Source of the DNA: Pogona vitticeps
Taxonomy: Eukaryota > Chordata > Lepidosauria > Squamata > Agamidae
DNA length: 64,000 bases
Assembly: GCF_051106095.1 (NCBI RefSeq)
Contig: NC_135783.1
Coordinates: 65,349,447 to 65,413,446 of the forward strand
Reading direction: 5' to 3'
Position numbers and translations under genes: made by a program. Of this stretch, positions 14,843-26,640 are shown piece by piece. Position 1 is the stretch's first letter; the number at the start of each line of letters is the position of its first letter. The notes under the pieces were generated by a model. It ran no database searches and was not told the DNA's origin. It saw only the letters and a program-made list of their open reading frames with translations.

Positions 14843-15320
14843 GACAAAAACATTGTGGCATCTTAAAGACTAAGTGCTAACGGCTATACTTTAATGTATT
14901 TGCGAAGGCTTTCACGGCGGGGATCTAATGGTTGTTGTGGGTTTTTCGGGCTCTTTGGACGTGTTCTGAAGGTTGTTCTTCCTAATGTTTCGCCAGTCTC
15001 TGTGGCCGGCATCTTCAGAGGACAGCACTCTGTACTCTGGTGTAGTTTGCTTGGGAATGGAGTATTTATGGCTGTGAGATGGGCTTTTCTCCTATTCAGG
15101 AGATGGGTGATTAGTGTGTCTTGTTGTGAGTGTATTGTTGTGATAAGGAGGAGAGATTATCTGTCACTAGGATTGATGGGTGTCATTAGCTGGTCTTTTG
15201 TGTGTAGTGATCCCCGGGCCTTGCAGCTGGGTAGAGATTGTAGACCTTTTGCACGCTGTATTTTTCAGAGCTGGAATCCAAGTTTTGTTGAGTTTCAAAC
15301 TTTCCTCTTTTTTGTTTAAA
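14843..15320 (-). mobile_element. Retroelement 3' piece, possibly Penelope-like
   Basis: The + strand shows two blocks: GTGGCATCTTAAAGACTAAG... (14853-14899) and GAAGGCTTTCACGGC...TTTCGCCAGTCTCTGTGGCCGGCATCTTCAGAGGACAG (14902-15028). On the minus strand this reads as the repeat CTGTCCTCTGAAGATGCCGGCCACAGAGACTGGCGAAAC, which is widespread in reptile genomes. The first block is also found at 54536. I think of a Penelope-like element but cannot prove it. A 141-codon frame on the + strand is antisense noise. Confidence 0.45.
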
Positions 15321-15679
15321 TATCCCATTAGTATCTGTACTTTAGCAATTTAAATTAGAATATGCATCAGACAAAAACCTTTAAGGGCTCTGCATTGGAG
15401 GCTTATTACTTCAGAAAAATGCAGATAAACAGAAACCAGTAGATATATATGCAAATATGCATGGTACTGGAGTTGTTAAATAAAAGTGTCTTGCAGAAAT
15501 AGAATTACCTAGTAAAACAAATGAGGTTTGGATTGGCAACAGATGGGGAGGTAACAGAAAATCCACCATCACCAGATATAATGGTGGCTGTTGGCTAGTT
15601 TGGTTTATAGAGAGGTTGAACACATTCATGGAGGTTAGGTCCGTATCAATATGTAGTAGCCATGATTGCTAAATGGAAC

Positions 15680-17022
15680 CTTCAAGTTCAGAAGAAGAAA
15701 GTTTTTGCATGGTTAAGCTCTTCATGGTCTTTGTGAACCAACACATGTAGATTCCTTTCACGCATGCACGGACAACTTCAGAACCTTCTAGAGCTTAAGG
15801 AAAGCTTTAAGATACACTATTTACAGTACAAATGTTCCCCACCTCACTTCCCTTTTTACCATTGCTCAGGTAACAGCTTGTGAGCTTATCTAGAACCTTT
15901 TCTGCTCATGTAAAGTTTGTATATAGTTAATCCTTTCCATTTACATTCTCCATTCATCCCTTTCTTTCCCTGTAATACTTCACCCAAAAATATACCTTCA
16001 TTCTTTCCCCATTCATTGTTTCTTCATTGAGGCCTTCCTGCCTTTTATGACCCCAACAGGCCCTTTTAAGTGTGCTTCCTGGACCAACCATAATGTCTAC
16101 TTGAGGGACACCAAACACAGACTTACCTGTTGTGTTAGAAGGTTACAAAAATAATGATCAAAATCCATCAACCCTGCTTAAAGTTCTGCCTTCTTATATG
16201 TCCAGATCCCATCAGTTCCAAAAGTCTGCCACATTTTTGTGAGTTCCCAAGGTCTGGAGAAGGCTGAAAGAGATGCATCTAAATGGATAGTCAGTATTAT
16301 CACCTTATGTTACCAGCTAACAAAGAAGCCTGTGCCCAGTTCTTTAAAAGGGCATTCCACTAGAGCAGTTGCTGCATCCACAGCTCTTCAGAAACGTTTT
16401 CAACTGACAGACATTTATAAAGCAGCCACTTGGTCACAGCCTTCAGTGTTCATTAAAAATTATAGATTGAAGCTTGACATTGCATTCTGCACAGCAGTGA
16501 TCTCTTTGGTCTTGGCACGACATCCCACCCACTGTTTAGTGAGTTTGTCAGTCACCCATATGTGTCACAGAAGACCACAAAGAAGGAAGGATTGCTTACC
16601 TGTAATTGTAGCTCTTCCAGTGGCCTTCTGTGAATTCATACAACCCAGCCATCCTTCTTTCAGTCTGCCACACATCTCCTGTTTTTCTTTATTAGTGGAG
16701 GACTGAGGGAACTGGAGGTTAGCTGCAGGTTGGCGAGTATGTATGGTGTAGAGCACTGGTTCTTAACCTTGGGTTACTCAGGAGTTTTGCACTGCAACTC
16801 CCAGAAGCCTTCACCACCAACTGTGCTGGCTGGGGTTTCTGGGAGTTGCAGTTCAAAAACATCCGAGTAACAAAGGTTAAGAACCACTGGTGTAGAGCTG
16901 TTTTAACACTTTCCTTAGGCTCTAAAACGTTTCAGACTTGTCTGTATAGGTGCCAAAGATATGCATATGTGTGAATTTACAGATGACCACTTAATTAACT
17001 TCAGTTACAAGTAAGCAACATG
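15680..17022 (+). mobile_element. DIRS-type retroelement fossil 2
   Basis: A much abridged DIRS copy. The left end (15680-15850) resembles the terminal repeat of the copy at 36133. The tyrosine-recombinase C-terminus lies at about 16239-16540 (KGHSTRAVAASTAL and TDIYKAATWSQPSVF are family-typical). The inverted terminal arms are at 16588-16640 and 16969-17022 (...AGTTACAAGTAAGCAAC). A hAT MITE (16754-16889) is inserted between the arms. Broken and old. Confidence 0.75.
16754..16889. mobile_element. hAT-type palindromic MITE inside DIRS fossil 2
   Basis: 136 bp with inverted ends CACTGGTTCTTAACCTTGGGTTACTC and GAGTAACAAAGGTTAAGAACCACTG. A perfect 8-bp duplication GTGTAGAG flanks it at 16746-16753 and 16890-16897. 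The centre contains the inverted pair TGCAACTCCCAGAA / TTCTGGGAGTTGCA. Non-coding, presumably mobilised in trans by a hAT transposase. Confidence 0.85.
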
Positions 17023-17033
17023 TCCTTCTAAGG

Positions 17034-17171
17034 CAGTGATTCCCAACCTTGAGTAATCCAGGTGTTTTTGGACTACAACTCCCAGAAACCCTGGCCAGCA
17101 CAGCTGGTGGTGAAGACTTCTGTGAACTGCTGTCCAAGAACACCTGGGTTACCCACTTTCAGGAACCACTG
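17034..17171. mobile_element. hAT-type palindromic MITE, left of a stacked pair
   Basis: 138 bp, CAGTGATTCCCAACCTTGAG...AGGAACCACTG. It is flanked by TTCTAAGG (17026-17033) and TTCTAAGT (17172-17179). More diverged between its arms than the right-hand copy, so probably the older insertion. Confidence 0.82.
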
Positions 17172-17179
17172 TTCTAAGT

Positions 17180-17315
17180 CACTGGTTCTTAACCTTGGGT
17201 TACTCAGGAGTTTTGGACTGCAACTCCTAGAAGCCTTCACCACCAGTTGTCCTGACTGGGGTTTCTGGGAGTTGCAGTTCAAAAGCATCCGAGTAACAAA
17301 GGTTAAGAACCACTG
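17180..17315. mobile_element. hAT-type palindromic MITE, right of a stacked pair
   Basis: 136 bp, nearly identical to the copy at 16754. It is flanked by perfect TTCTAAGT on both sides (17172-17179 and 17316-17323). Its left duplication is the right duplication of the neighbouring element, so the two share one target sequence. Confidence 0.85.
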
Positions 17316-17618
17316 TTCTAAGTGATAGAGAGGGTCATTGCTTCTGCTCTTTGTTTGAGGGCTTCCCAGAGACATCTGAGTGGTCCTTATAGAATGCAGG
17401 GCTCTAGACTACGTGGACCTTAGTTGTAATCAACCAAGGCTCTTCTTTCCTATTGTCAAATCATTCTTTTCAGTACTTTTCTAAATTCAACCCCTACACA
17501 GTTTTAATCCTTAATATATTTAATTCTAAATACATATTTCCATATAAATGAGAAACATTTTTGTGGATCACTTATCAAGACTTAACAACTGATTAATTAA
17601 TTAAATTGTTTTTTGCAG

Positions 17619-17699
17619 GGTGATGAAATGAAGAAATTGGGTATTCAGCCTATTCCTATGATGGACAGAGACAAGAAAGATGAAGTTCCTCAGGGTCAG
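17619..17699 (+). CDS. PDE10A: PDE10A catalytic-domain exon ([19 protein letters not shown])
   Basis: This 27-codon exon is phase 0 at both ends and encodes [27 protein letters not shown]. The last Gln of PQGQ is the invariant purine-selecting glutamine of cyclic nucleotide phosphodiesterases, and it sits at the exon end just before IGFY in the next exon. The acceptor is TTTTTTGCAG at 17609-17618 and the donor GTAAGC follows. The stretch appears identical to the mammalian protein as I remember it, as expected for the nucleotide pocket. Confidence 0.96.
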
Positions 17700-17880
17700 G
17701 TAAGCCTAAAAATTATTCAAATTTTGAACAGGTATAATATAAATAGAAGGTAGTTGTTCATACCTTTAATTATTGCTGACTTTCTTGTTTCTCTCAGCTG
17801 GCCTGTTCTTAATTTAATTTATCTTTTAAAAATAAAAGCTCTTGAATTACAATGCCATTGAAGAAATTAAAAAGCAAAAG

Positions 17881-18116
17881 TGTGCTGCTTGTATACCAGC
17901 CCATAGTGCTTCAAGCACTCTCTGGATGGTTTACAAGTTAATTATGCATGCTACACATTGCTCCCCCCCCCCCCCGCAAGCTGGGTACTCATTTAACAAC
18001 CTTGGAAGGATAGAAGGCTGAGTCAACCTTGAGCTGGCTACTTGGGATTGAACCCCAGGTCACGAACACAGTTTTGTCTGCAGTACAGCAGTTTAACCAC
18101 TGCACCACCAGGCTCT
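17881..18116 (-). mobile_element. tRNA-derived SINE with L2-like 3' tail
   Basis: Read on the minus strand it starts AGAGCCTGGTGGTGCAGTGG (A box) and contains GGGGTTCAATCCC (B box). It continues with AGGTTGACTCAGCCTTCTATCCTTCCAAGG and ends in a tail resembling TTGTAAACCGCCCAGAGAGTGCTT...GGTATAC, as in squamate tRNA-SINEs that borrow an L2-type LINE end. A long G-run sits in the body. Confidence 0.75.
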
Positions 18117-18117
18117 A

Positions 18118-19290
18118 AAGTAAAAAAATCAAGTAAAAATGGCATGGAATCATGACCAAAGTTAATTGTAGTAATGTATATATGCCACTTCATTGATCTC
18201 AAAGGGAAGCGAATCACTTTTTGGTTATAGGTTAGATACTGTGAATAGATACCAAGCAGCTATATCAAAAGTTCCCAAAGTTTGCACCGTAGTGCACTGT
18301 GGCTTCTGAGATGCTCCACGGTGCAGCTGGGTGCCACCAAACTCAGCTAGCAGTGTGGTGGAGTTTTCTCTCTGTTTCTTCACTAAGCTGGCACTGCTGC
18401 TGCTGCTCTTCCAGCTTCAGTTCCAGCTCCTTTGTGCATCTTTGCTTCTTGCAAATCCCGCATTGTTCCTCCTGCTCTACTGTCGCTGCCACCAATCAAG
18501 AGAACTGCAAGTTAGAAAACCTGGGAACCCCTGAGCTATATAATGGTGATTAATCCTAAGTTAAGAGGACTACAAGAAGAAACGGCTGTGCTTACATATT
18601 TTTAAGTTGAGAATTTGCTCATGGTAGGAATTCTGACCTAATAAAAATGAACACACAACGCTGGGTGATTCAGAAAAAATTGACACCAAAAAAGGAAGAC
18701 AATTGTTAGTTTACTTAAAAGTTTGTTTCACTTTAGAAGTAAGGATGGTTTTAATTAAATCTGTCTTTCTCTCCCAATGGCCAATCATAAACCAAAGCAA
18801 ACTAATTTGTAAGATAAAGGGATGAGAAACACTCCTGTTAGGATACCTAGACAGCTTTTGCCCCTAAAGGAAGCACCACTTCTAAATATGAGCTACATAT
18901 ATAATCTAGTTTGACCCTTGATATAAGGAAATTTAAATATTCCTATTCAAATAAAAATGTATGCAAATGTATTGTTAGTTTTCAGGCTAATTTGACAAAT
19001 TTTGAATGGCTAGCAGAATTTTCAGTTCAGGATTCAGCAGTGGCAAAATTGCAAAGTTTGACTTCTACTCTATGACTTTTCTCATTTTAACAGCAAATTT
19101 GTTATGATGTCCATGAATTGTTTATGTTTCTTTTTACCCATATGAATGGTATTAATAGTAACAAATATTTAGAAAGCATTTCGTGATATCAGCTACAGTA
19201 TATCCCTGCCAAGTACATTTATTTTTGTGCATTTCTGGTTTATTTAATTACTTTTTTGCAGATTTTCATGTCACACTGTTTTTCTCTCCT
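18118..19290. other. PDE10A intron, nothing recognised
   Basis: A (CTG)-rich patch at 18390-18420 gives Leu/Ser-rich frames. No family resemblance. Confidence 0.4.
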
Positions 19291-19292
19291 AG

Positions 19293-19381
19293 ATTGGATT
19301 CTACAGTGCTGTAGCTTTGCCATGCTACACTACACTCACACAGATCCTGCCTCCTACAACACCACTACTTCGAGCATGCAG
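19293..19381 (+). CDS. PDE10A: PDE10A catalytic-domain exon ([21 protein letters not shown])
   Basis: The exon encodes [29 protein letters not shown] plus two bases of a split Arg codon. The Phe of IGFY is the clamp residue that stacks on the purine ring in this enzyme family. The acceptor CTCCTAG ends at 19292 and the donor GTGAGT starts at 19382. The phase matches the terminal exon at 21018. Confidence 0.95.
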
Positions 19382-19995
19382 GTGAGTTCTAAGACCTTTC
19401 GCAGTATGCCTTTGACATTTAGTATCTTGTCTACTTCTCAGGAAACTTCCTATTTAGAAAACTCTTTGTAAAAGCTGGGTGACAGAGAAAAGACATTATA
19501 AGCATGCACTTTTTTTTAAGATTGGAGGATAAACTCTGTTCTAATACTAATTACAGTCATCACCTCACTTTTAGTTCCATGTAACCTTAATTGCAAATGA
19601 AGGAGCTTTCTTTTGTACAAGAATCTACAAATAGCAGATTTCCTTTAACAAATACTTCTCTAGACATATGCAATAAATCAAAACCCAGTAAGTAATAAAA
19701 AGCCTCAAATTTATCCCATACTGTTTACATACAGGAAGAGAAAGGAGGCTTTTTTTTAGCACTAATGATGGTATAGTCACCTCCTTCGGCAAAAATACAT
19801 TCTTGCACTGGCAGGAAAATTTCAATTTCTTAATGGGACCCAAAATTCTTAGCATTAATTAATTTGAACTGCTTAACAAAGGGGTATTTCACTAAAATTG
19901 ATACAAGAGATTTAGGAAAAATCCCTGTTGCAAAATGTGTTCAGATCTGGACATATCTTATACTCTTTTCTTTGTCTAATTCTGTTCTTATTCAT

Positions 19996-20085
19996 ATTTA
20001 TTTATTTATTCAATTTATATCCCGCCCATCTGGTATATTCTACCACTCTGTGCGGCTTTTAAAGCCTGCACACTAGTTGTAAACA
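19996..20085 (-). mobile_element. L2-like LINE 3'-end fragment
   Basis: (ATTT)n followed by ATATCCCGCCCATCTGG...CACTCTGTGCGGCTTTTAAAG is the reverse complement of an L2-like 3' end. It is the same type as those at 32442 and 44062. Only about 90 bases remain. The rest of this intron (19382-21017) shows nothing I recognise. Confidence 0.55.
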
Positions 20086-21017
20086 TTTCAGCAAAGATCC
20101 TTCTGCTTAAAAGGAACACAAAGATGACAAGACCACATGATGGAATATAGCAAAACTTTAGAGCATAGAGTTAGTGTGGCAGAGCTAGGATAATGTTATC
20201 ATACAGTGGAATGTCTTTCACTGCATTCATACAATATTCTCCTAAGCTGGCATGTGTATATACACTTTGTTGCAGAGGAGATGGGGGCTATAAGCTGTTA
20301 AAAACACAGTGCAGAAAGTCCTGTCTAACAATTACAACTTGAGTGCATGTAAAATTAGTACTGTGACTTTTCATGAAATAATGATGATATCGAAAACAAG
20401 CTGATATTGAAAAACTAAATAATATGCATGTAGGTTGAGATCCAGCAGTGCTTTCTGGCACATGTAAAGCTAATTATATTATTAGCTGCAGTGCTTTTTC
20501 AGAAATTAAACATTTTAGATTCCCCACCGCCACCTGAAAGGTCCCGAGGCTCTCTTAGGATCCCTTTCATTATGGGTAGCTATTAGGGGCCATGAGATGG
20601 GGAAAGGAGTCTTTAATTTCCAAAAATTGCAGCAGAGGTTTACACAAATGAAAGACCACCTCTGCCTTATGGCAAGAGGGATGTCAAGGGATCTTTGGGA
20701 CTTACAAAGGGGAATCAGAAAATTTCATTTTCCGAAAAGTCACTGTGGTTTAAGATGCCATCAGCTTTACACGGCATAAATTATGCTGCTGGATTTCAGC
20801 TACTGTGATTCAGAGTGGAGAAACTAGAATTAAACTTGATGAGTAGTAGCGGTTTCATTGTTAATGTCTTCCTATGAAGTTCCAAATAATTAAGAGATGA
20901 GTTAACATAAATGTGACAGACCAGTGCCTGTTGATTTTCATAGAGAAGTACCCATTCCTGTAAGTTTCATTTTGAAAATGGAATCATGTTCTGCATTGGC
21001 TCTTTCTGTCTCTCCAG

Positions 21018-21132
21018 GGAAAATCTCAAGCAATGGGAAAAAGTGATACGAGGAGAAGAAGCTTATGGATGGATACCAAACCAATCCAATAGCACTGAGT
21101 CCGATTCACTTCCTGTGAAGATTGATGACTGA
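21018..21132 (+). CDS. PDE10A: PDE10A terminal coding exon with stop
   Basis: One base completes an Arg codon, then ENLKQWEKVIRGEEAYGWIPNQSNSTESDSLPVKIDD and TGA at 21130-21132. NLKQWEKVIRGEE ends the conserved helix of the catalytic domain. The last ~23 residues bear little resemblance to the mammalian tail (TATWISSPSVAQKAAASED as I remember it), which is plausible because this tail lies outside the folded domain. The acceptor TCTCCAG ends at 21017. No donor-like alternative is needed. A further tail exon used by another isoform cannot be excluded without transcripts. Confidence 0.92.
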
Positions 21133-23558
21133 TAGACATTTAAACAACAGTTTAAGACCCTACCCTCCCCTTTTAGGCTTTTAAGCATAAACATTCAGAA
21201 TGCTAACTCGGATGACCTTGTGCTGATTTCTTCAGTGATACAGCGTGAACAGAGAGACTGAATGACAATTCAGCTACTTCAGAATCATCTGCCAGAGAAA
21301 ATATTTGGCTTGTAAATATGAACAACTTGCTTCTTTTTCCTTATGGGTTAACTTGCTGAGGCCTTAATTTAAAAATCATTGAGGAGGGAGGGCAAAACTT
21401 AACAGTTGCTTTTAACTTGTGTCTTTCAATGGTACTTTTACTACTCTATACTACAGTGGCTTTGATACCAGTTTCATTTTGAGAGTTCTTGGCTATAAAT
21501 AGCAGACTACCACATTGTTGTGAATATTTCTGTTTGATTTTTGTTTGAACTCCAGCAGAAATTATCTGGGGCTTAAACTATATTCGAGTTTACAGTACTT
21601 GAATCTAACTTGCTGCAAACAGGGGGAAATTAACTTCCAAATACAGTGCTCCAAACATTATTTTATTAGCATCATAGGGCAACAACTCTATTGCACACAT
21701 GTAAGACATTTGAAAGTGTATCTTGTCTGTTTTTATAATTAATTTCATAAGCTAGAGAATGTGTCCGTTTCTACACTGGAAATAGAATGCTTATACCTCT
21801 AGTAAGGAGACATGTAGACCTTCCAGTTAATGTTAGTAAGAGTAATGGGCTGAATTTTAAATGTGTTTGCAGAGATCTGCCAGTTATACAAAAGTATCAA
21901 TTTATATTTTAGCAAACATTAGAGAGACAGGCCTCTAAATCCTGGTTGGCTCACAAAAGATAGGGCTTTCCAAACATATTCATATTCAACAGAACATAAT
22001 GGTATCCTCATAAAAAAATGAAATAGATGTTCTGACCAGCTTTTGTGTTGTTTAATAGTACTGCATGTGTTTTGCTTAGGTTATTCAATTGAACATGCAA
22101 CCAATTTGGAACTTTCTAAAAAATGTCGATGCTTATTCTTTAAAGTAGATTGGCTGCTGAACAAAAGAGCTGATCTGGAAAGCATTGCACTTAAATACTG
22201 TGAATGAAGGTCTGGGATGACTTGGGCCCCAATTCTGTAAACAATTACATTGTATGAATACATGGGTATACCTCTTTGCAGAACTGAGTTTTAAACCTAG
22301 TGCAAGCATTTTAAACTTAAAATAGGATTTATAAATAAGCCATTGAGTTTAATCCTAGTACAACTGACCTCAACGTGAGTTCTGCTATTGACTTGAATTA
22401 ATATCTTTTTCTTTGCCCTTTCTCTTTTGCTTTTTCCAAATTTGCCAAATGTATAGAGTCTATGAGCACTAGGGAAGTGAGACTGTATGTGCCACTTTGG
22501 CCCGGCTGTTGTCAGGTGCAGCTGGGGTTGTGGCCAGGATGGTGATCTGCTGCACTCATAAATACTGATCATTTAAAAGATTATGTCTGGAAAGCATCTG
22601 GAAGTGCTACTAAAGCTTCTTTTTTTGTTACTTAGACATACATTCAAGAGTAAGAAATCGCATTAAACATCATTGTGAGAATATATGCAGATTCATACAG
22701 TATCTGTCAGATGATCTCGGAGCTCTAAAAATTACTGGCATATCAAGGTTGCTTTTTCTGCCCAAACTAATTTTAAAAGTAACTGCTTGATATTGCTTCA
22801 AAACATTGCACACGAGCACTGTGCTTCAGTTTGTTGAAGGAATATTAGATTCAGTCTATATTTTGTGCAGTGTAAAAAAACCTTTTTTTAAAATAAGCTC
22901 ATATATGTGGATCCTATGATGAATGTGGGGGAAAAGAACTGTGTCAGAATTTCATTTTTAGCTAATTAAGGTTTTAGCTGACTTCTTCATTCTTGTTCAG
23001 TATAATATACATGCTACACTGTTAGTATGTTGCTCATAACATAGTATTTGCTCACATATCTACCCTATTCTTTTTTTAAAGTTATTTTACTAACTTAACC
23101 TTTAAAGAATGTTGATAATTGAGCACATATTGTTATTGTTCAGAATCCTGCTGGTGTTCACGTAAGGTTTGGGTAACACACCATGGCCAATTAATAAAAT
23201 CCTGGATTGGGTCTTGGTCCCATGACTAGGATTGTGGCCACCGATTTGTACATGGTGTCCAGTGAGAAATACATTTGCAAAAATGTACTTGTGCATTTGC
23301 CATAAACACAATTTGTAGGTTTCTGTTTTTGCTCTGGCAGGTTCTAGTGCTTTGAAGTGATCTGATTGTTTTCTTTTACCCTAATTCTATTGATTTTCTG
23401 TCTTCACAATTTAATGGAGACAAAAAAAATGCCCATATAAGATTCCCCAAGCCATATATGGGCATTGTTACCATGCAAACCCAAGTGAATATTAAGCAAA
23501 AGTATGCTCTGACTTGGTTTATCTGAATAAATGCCAATATATATGCACTTCTCATTGG

Positions 23559-23812
23559 CCAAAATCCTGTTGACTAGCATAGTAAATTGCACTTAAGTAG
23601 GGCGTTTGAATCAATGAGAATTTGGTGAGTCAACTCCTTTACAAGTATCATTTATTCACAATGGCCTCCTCTAACTGTAATGTAGTTTAGCCTAATAAGC
23701 CACGGTTAACAGGAGGCTCATTTGAATCAACAGAATTTCAATAGGAGTTGATTGACCAAACCCCTATTGACTCAGTCAACCTACTCTAGTATGCTAAGCA
23801 ACAGGATTTTGG
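23559..23812. mobile_element. Fold-back MITE, unnamed family, copy 2 (in PDE10A 3' UTR)
   Basis: Inverted ends CCAAAATCCTGTTGACTAGCATAGTA and the complement of ...ATGCTAAGCAACAGGATTTTGG. Inside are GAATTTGGTGAGTCAACTCC and its partner near 23740-23760, as in the copy at 10827. The two copies differ by many substitutions. Confidence 0.6.
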
Positions 23813-24111
23813 TAACTGATCCATAACATTTATATGCAAATTGTTTATGCATCTAGAAAAAGTCAGAGCTGTTTGACGTACAAGAAACCATTCCAGATAG
23901 GTGATAAAAAAAGGATTGTTAAATCACATTATAATGGCAATAGAACTGTATGGCAATCCACACAACGTATCCCATGGATCTTCATATATTTGACTGTGGT
24001 GTGCTCAGACTGACTGTTGTATGTGGGCTCTACACACAGTCACTCTAAAAGTGAGGGTGACACTTCATCAGGAACGCCATCACTTGATTGTACTGTCATA
24101 AAAATGGGCTG

Positions 24112-24174
24112 TATCAGGAGGTTGGACTTGATGGCCTTATTGGCCCTTCCAGGTCCATGATGATTCTATGATTC
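24112..24174 (+). mobile_element. CR1 LINE 3' end
   Basis: GGAGGTTGGACTTGATGGCCTTATTGGCCCTTCCAGG...GATTCTATGATTC is the CR1 3' UTR end with its ATTCTATG-type tail. Severely 5'-truncated. Confidence 0.8.
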
Positions 24175-24299
24175 AAACTGTACTGATGGCATGCATTTCT
24201 AAGTCACATCAGACTGTTTCCATATGATCTGCAAATGTGTTCCATGTTTGATTGACACTGGCAGTGTGTATAAGCAGTGAGCTGAGTCATGATCTAGAT

Positions 24300-24435
24300 C
24301 AGTGGTTCTTAACCTTTGTTACTCAGGTGTTTTTGAACTGCAACTCCCAGAAACCCCAGCCAGCAGAGCTGATGGTTAAGGCTTCTGGGAGCTGCAGTCC
24401 AAAAACATCTGAGTAACAAAGGTTAAGAACCAGGG
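24300..24435. mobile_element. hAT-type palindromic MITE
   Basis: CAGTGGTTCTTAACC...GGTTAAGAACCAGGG, 136 bp, with a perfect 8-bp duplication ATCTAGAT on both sides (24292-24299, 24436-24443). Within the probable PDE10A 3' UTR; if transcribed it would form a stable hairpin in the mRNA. Confidence 0.84.
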
Positions 24436-26634
24436 ATCTAGATATCTGTTTTCCTTTTCTCCCCCCAATCCTTCTTACCAGAGTTCAAATGTATTTCCTG
24501 TTATAATATAAAAATGACCTCAGAGGTAAGGTGGGTGACAGCAATTGAATGGCCTTGAATTATTAGTAATAGCTACATTTACCTGTTTCTATCAAGTACA
24601 TTCATATCTTTATCTGGATTATAAACAGGACTGATTGGGGTTACAAGGCACTATCCAAATCTAACCTACTGCAAGTAGATGGTTGTACAAGATGATTGTA
24701 ATAGTTTATTGAAACCGGAGAAGCTGCAAGTCACAAATAGTACAAATTGTTTACTGTTTAGACTCAGAGCTTAAGCCCAGCCCAAAGTCATATAAACTTT
24801 TGTCTACCCAAATGACAAGGGATGCATAGACGTTTTGTAAGCACATTCAGTTGAATATGCTTACAGCAGTTCCATGATCAGCAGCCCTTCCGTATTAAGG
24901 GATGTAGGGGATGGATCTTACTTATGTTCCCACATCACCACGCCACACTGTCAAATTGAATAGGAATTTCATTTCTCTTGAAACTCCTCAGAACTCTTTG
25001 TAAGTACAATAGTGAAATGACAAAAAAAGCAGCTGTTGGCATAAGTATGTGTGTGCAGACGTCATTTAGGAACATGTTACATTTAGGTGTCTCTTAAAAT
25101 GGCAACATAAGAAAGAAGACATATATATTTTTGTCATACTTTTGTAACGTAGCTACTTTTGTAAAAACAACAAACCTTGACATTGGGATACAAACATTGT
25201 TTCTTCAAATTTTAAAATGTTTGGAACAATCACACATACTGTTGGTCTTTATCTCCAGTAACAACAAAGGGAATATTTGTTGGAAGTCTTGTTTGAACAC
25301 TTGTTTTATTGAAAGGGGATGGTGGGTAGCATAAATCCACTTAATATTTGGGTCTGGGTTTTGAAACACAGATTGTGAGTGGCGATCCAGGTCACATACT
25401 TCCTTGGCTGATTTGTGCATTGTGGGTAATAGCAGTGACCACTTGATCTGTGGAGTACCCATGTGGTGATGCAGGCTCTCTGTGTGGCTCAGCTATTCAT
25501 TTGTAATGACAGGACAGAGCAGAAGATCTGAGAAGGCCTGCTCCTGATTTCATCATGAGTGGTGTCCTAGATGACAAGTGGGTGTTTGATCACTTATTTT
25601 TCTGCTGATGTATCTTGACATGTTGCCTGATCAGTGAATAAGATTAATGATTTTGATCACGATACCTTTATACTGAAATATAATGCATACTGATACATCA
25701 GACATTTTGATGGGTAATATGTGCAGTGTCCTAAATAAGAACATACGTGTGTGCATGCATAGATGCATGCATACATACATGTTTGTCCGTGTATGAAATA
25801 TTTTAAGGGGCATCAATATGCTACTGCAGTTCTGTAAGGTGTACAGTTCAAAAGCAATGGCAGTTAGAGATACTACAGTTTGTAAATAAGGGAACACATT
25901 CTAAAAGATACAAATCATGTGACACAAGGCATACAGTGTGGCACTCAATGGCACAAGTGTATACTTCACTTGTATCAACGTCTGTATTTCCCAGGGAGCA
26001 TTGACATGTCTGATTCACTTGCTTAGGCAGTACTAAAATACATAGAAAATGTTTACCATTTCTTTTTTTAAAAAAAATATATGGCCAGCCCGTAATTGTT
26101 CATATAGCTTTGACCTTATTACAAAAATTTGTAACACTTTGGTGCCGCCCTCTTGTTGTGCAACTTTTAAGGTGGTTGCATTAGCTGTGAGGAAGAGAGG
26201 TCACTCCATAGTAGGTATGAAGAATTTCAAATCATAGTTCTTATGGTCCAAACTGACACACATCACCATAATTTTATTTTAAATATTTTGCTTGCTGACC
26301 AAAAACTGTGCTCAATTGTAATATGTGTGTATACTCTTGTTATACACTCAGAACATAAGTAATTTAATTTGTTTGTCAGTTTGATCTGTGTATATCCAGA
26401 TTCTGGCAAGTTATTCTGAAAGGAAATGATGTTGAGAAAACTCTTCGTAAAAAGAAATATGCAAGTGCAATAATTTAAAGAGGTCTTAATTCTGCATTTA
26501 TAAATATTGTACACGGTATGTAATTTTTTCATGTATCATTTGCAGTCTTTGTACTTTAAAAACAACCCTAACCTTTACTATTATGTTTGTAAAATAGAAC
26601 ATATAATCATTTATTATGGTCTAGGTATCTTGTA

Positions 26635-26640
26635 AATAAA
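26635..26640 (+). promoter_or_regulatory. PDE10A: Candidate distal polyadenylation signal of PDE10A
   Basis: An AATAAA hexamer lies in the context TTGTAAATAAATTTGC, about 5.5 kb after the PDE10A stop and just before the sequence changes to repeats. It is the best-placed canonical signal, but no transcript evidence is available here. Confidence 0.4.

Noticed and set aside
14894-15319. 141-codon cysteine-rich + strand protein
   Set aside because: It is antisense to a dispersed repeat whose meaningful strand is minus.
16239-16706. 155-codon open frame as a domesticated recombinase
   Set aside because: It lacks the rest of the recombinase, sits inside a clear fossil element and has no splice or promoter context suggesting host use.
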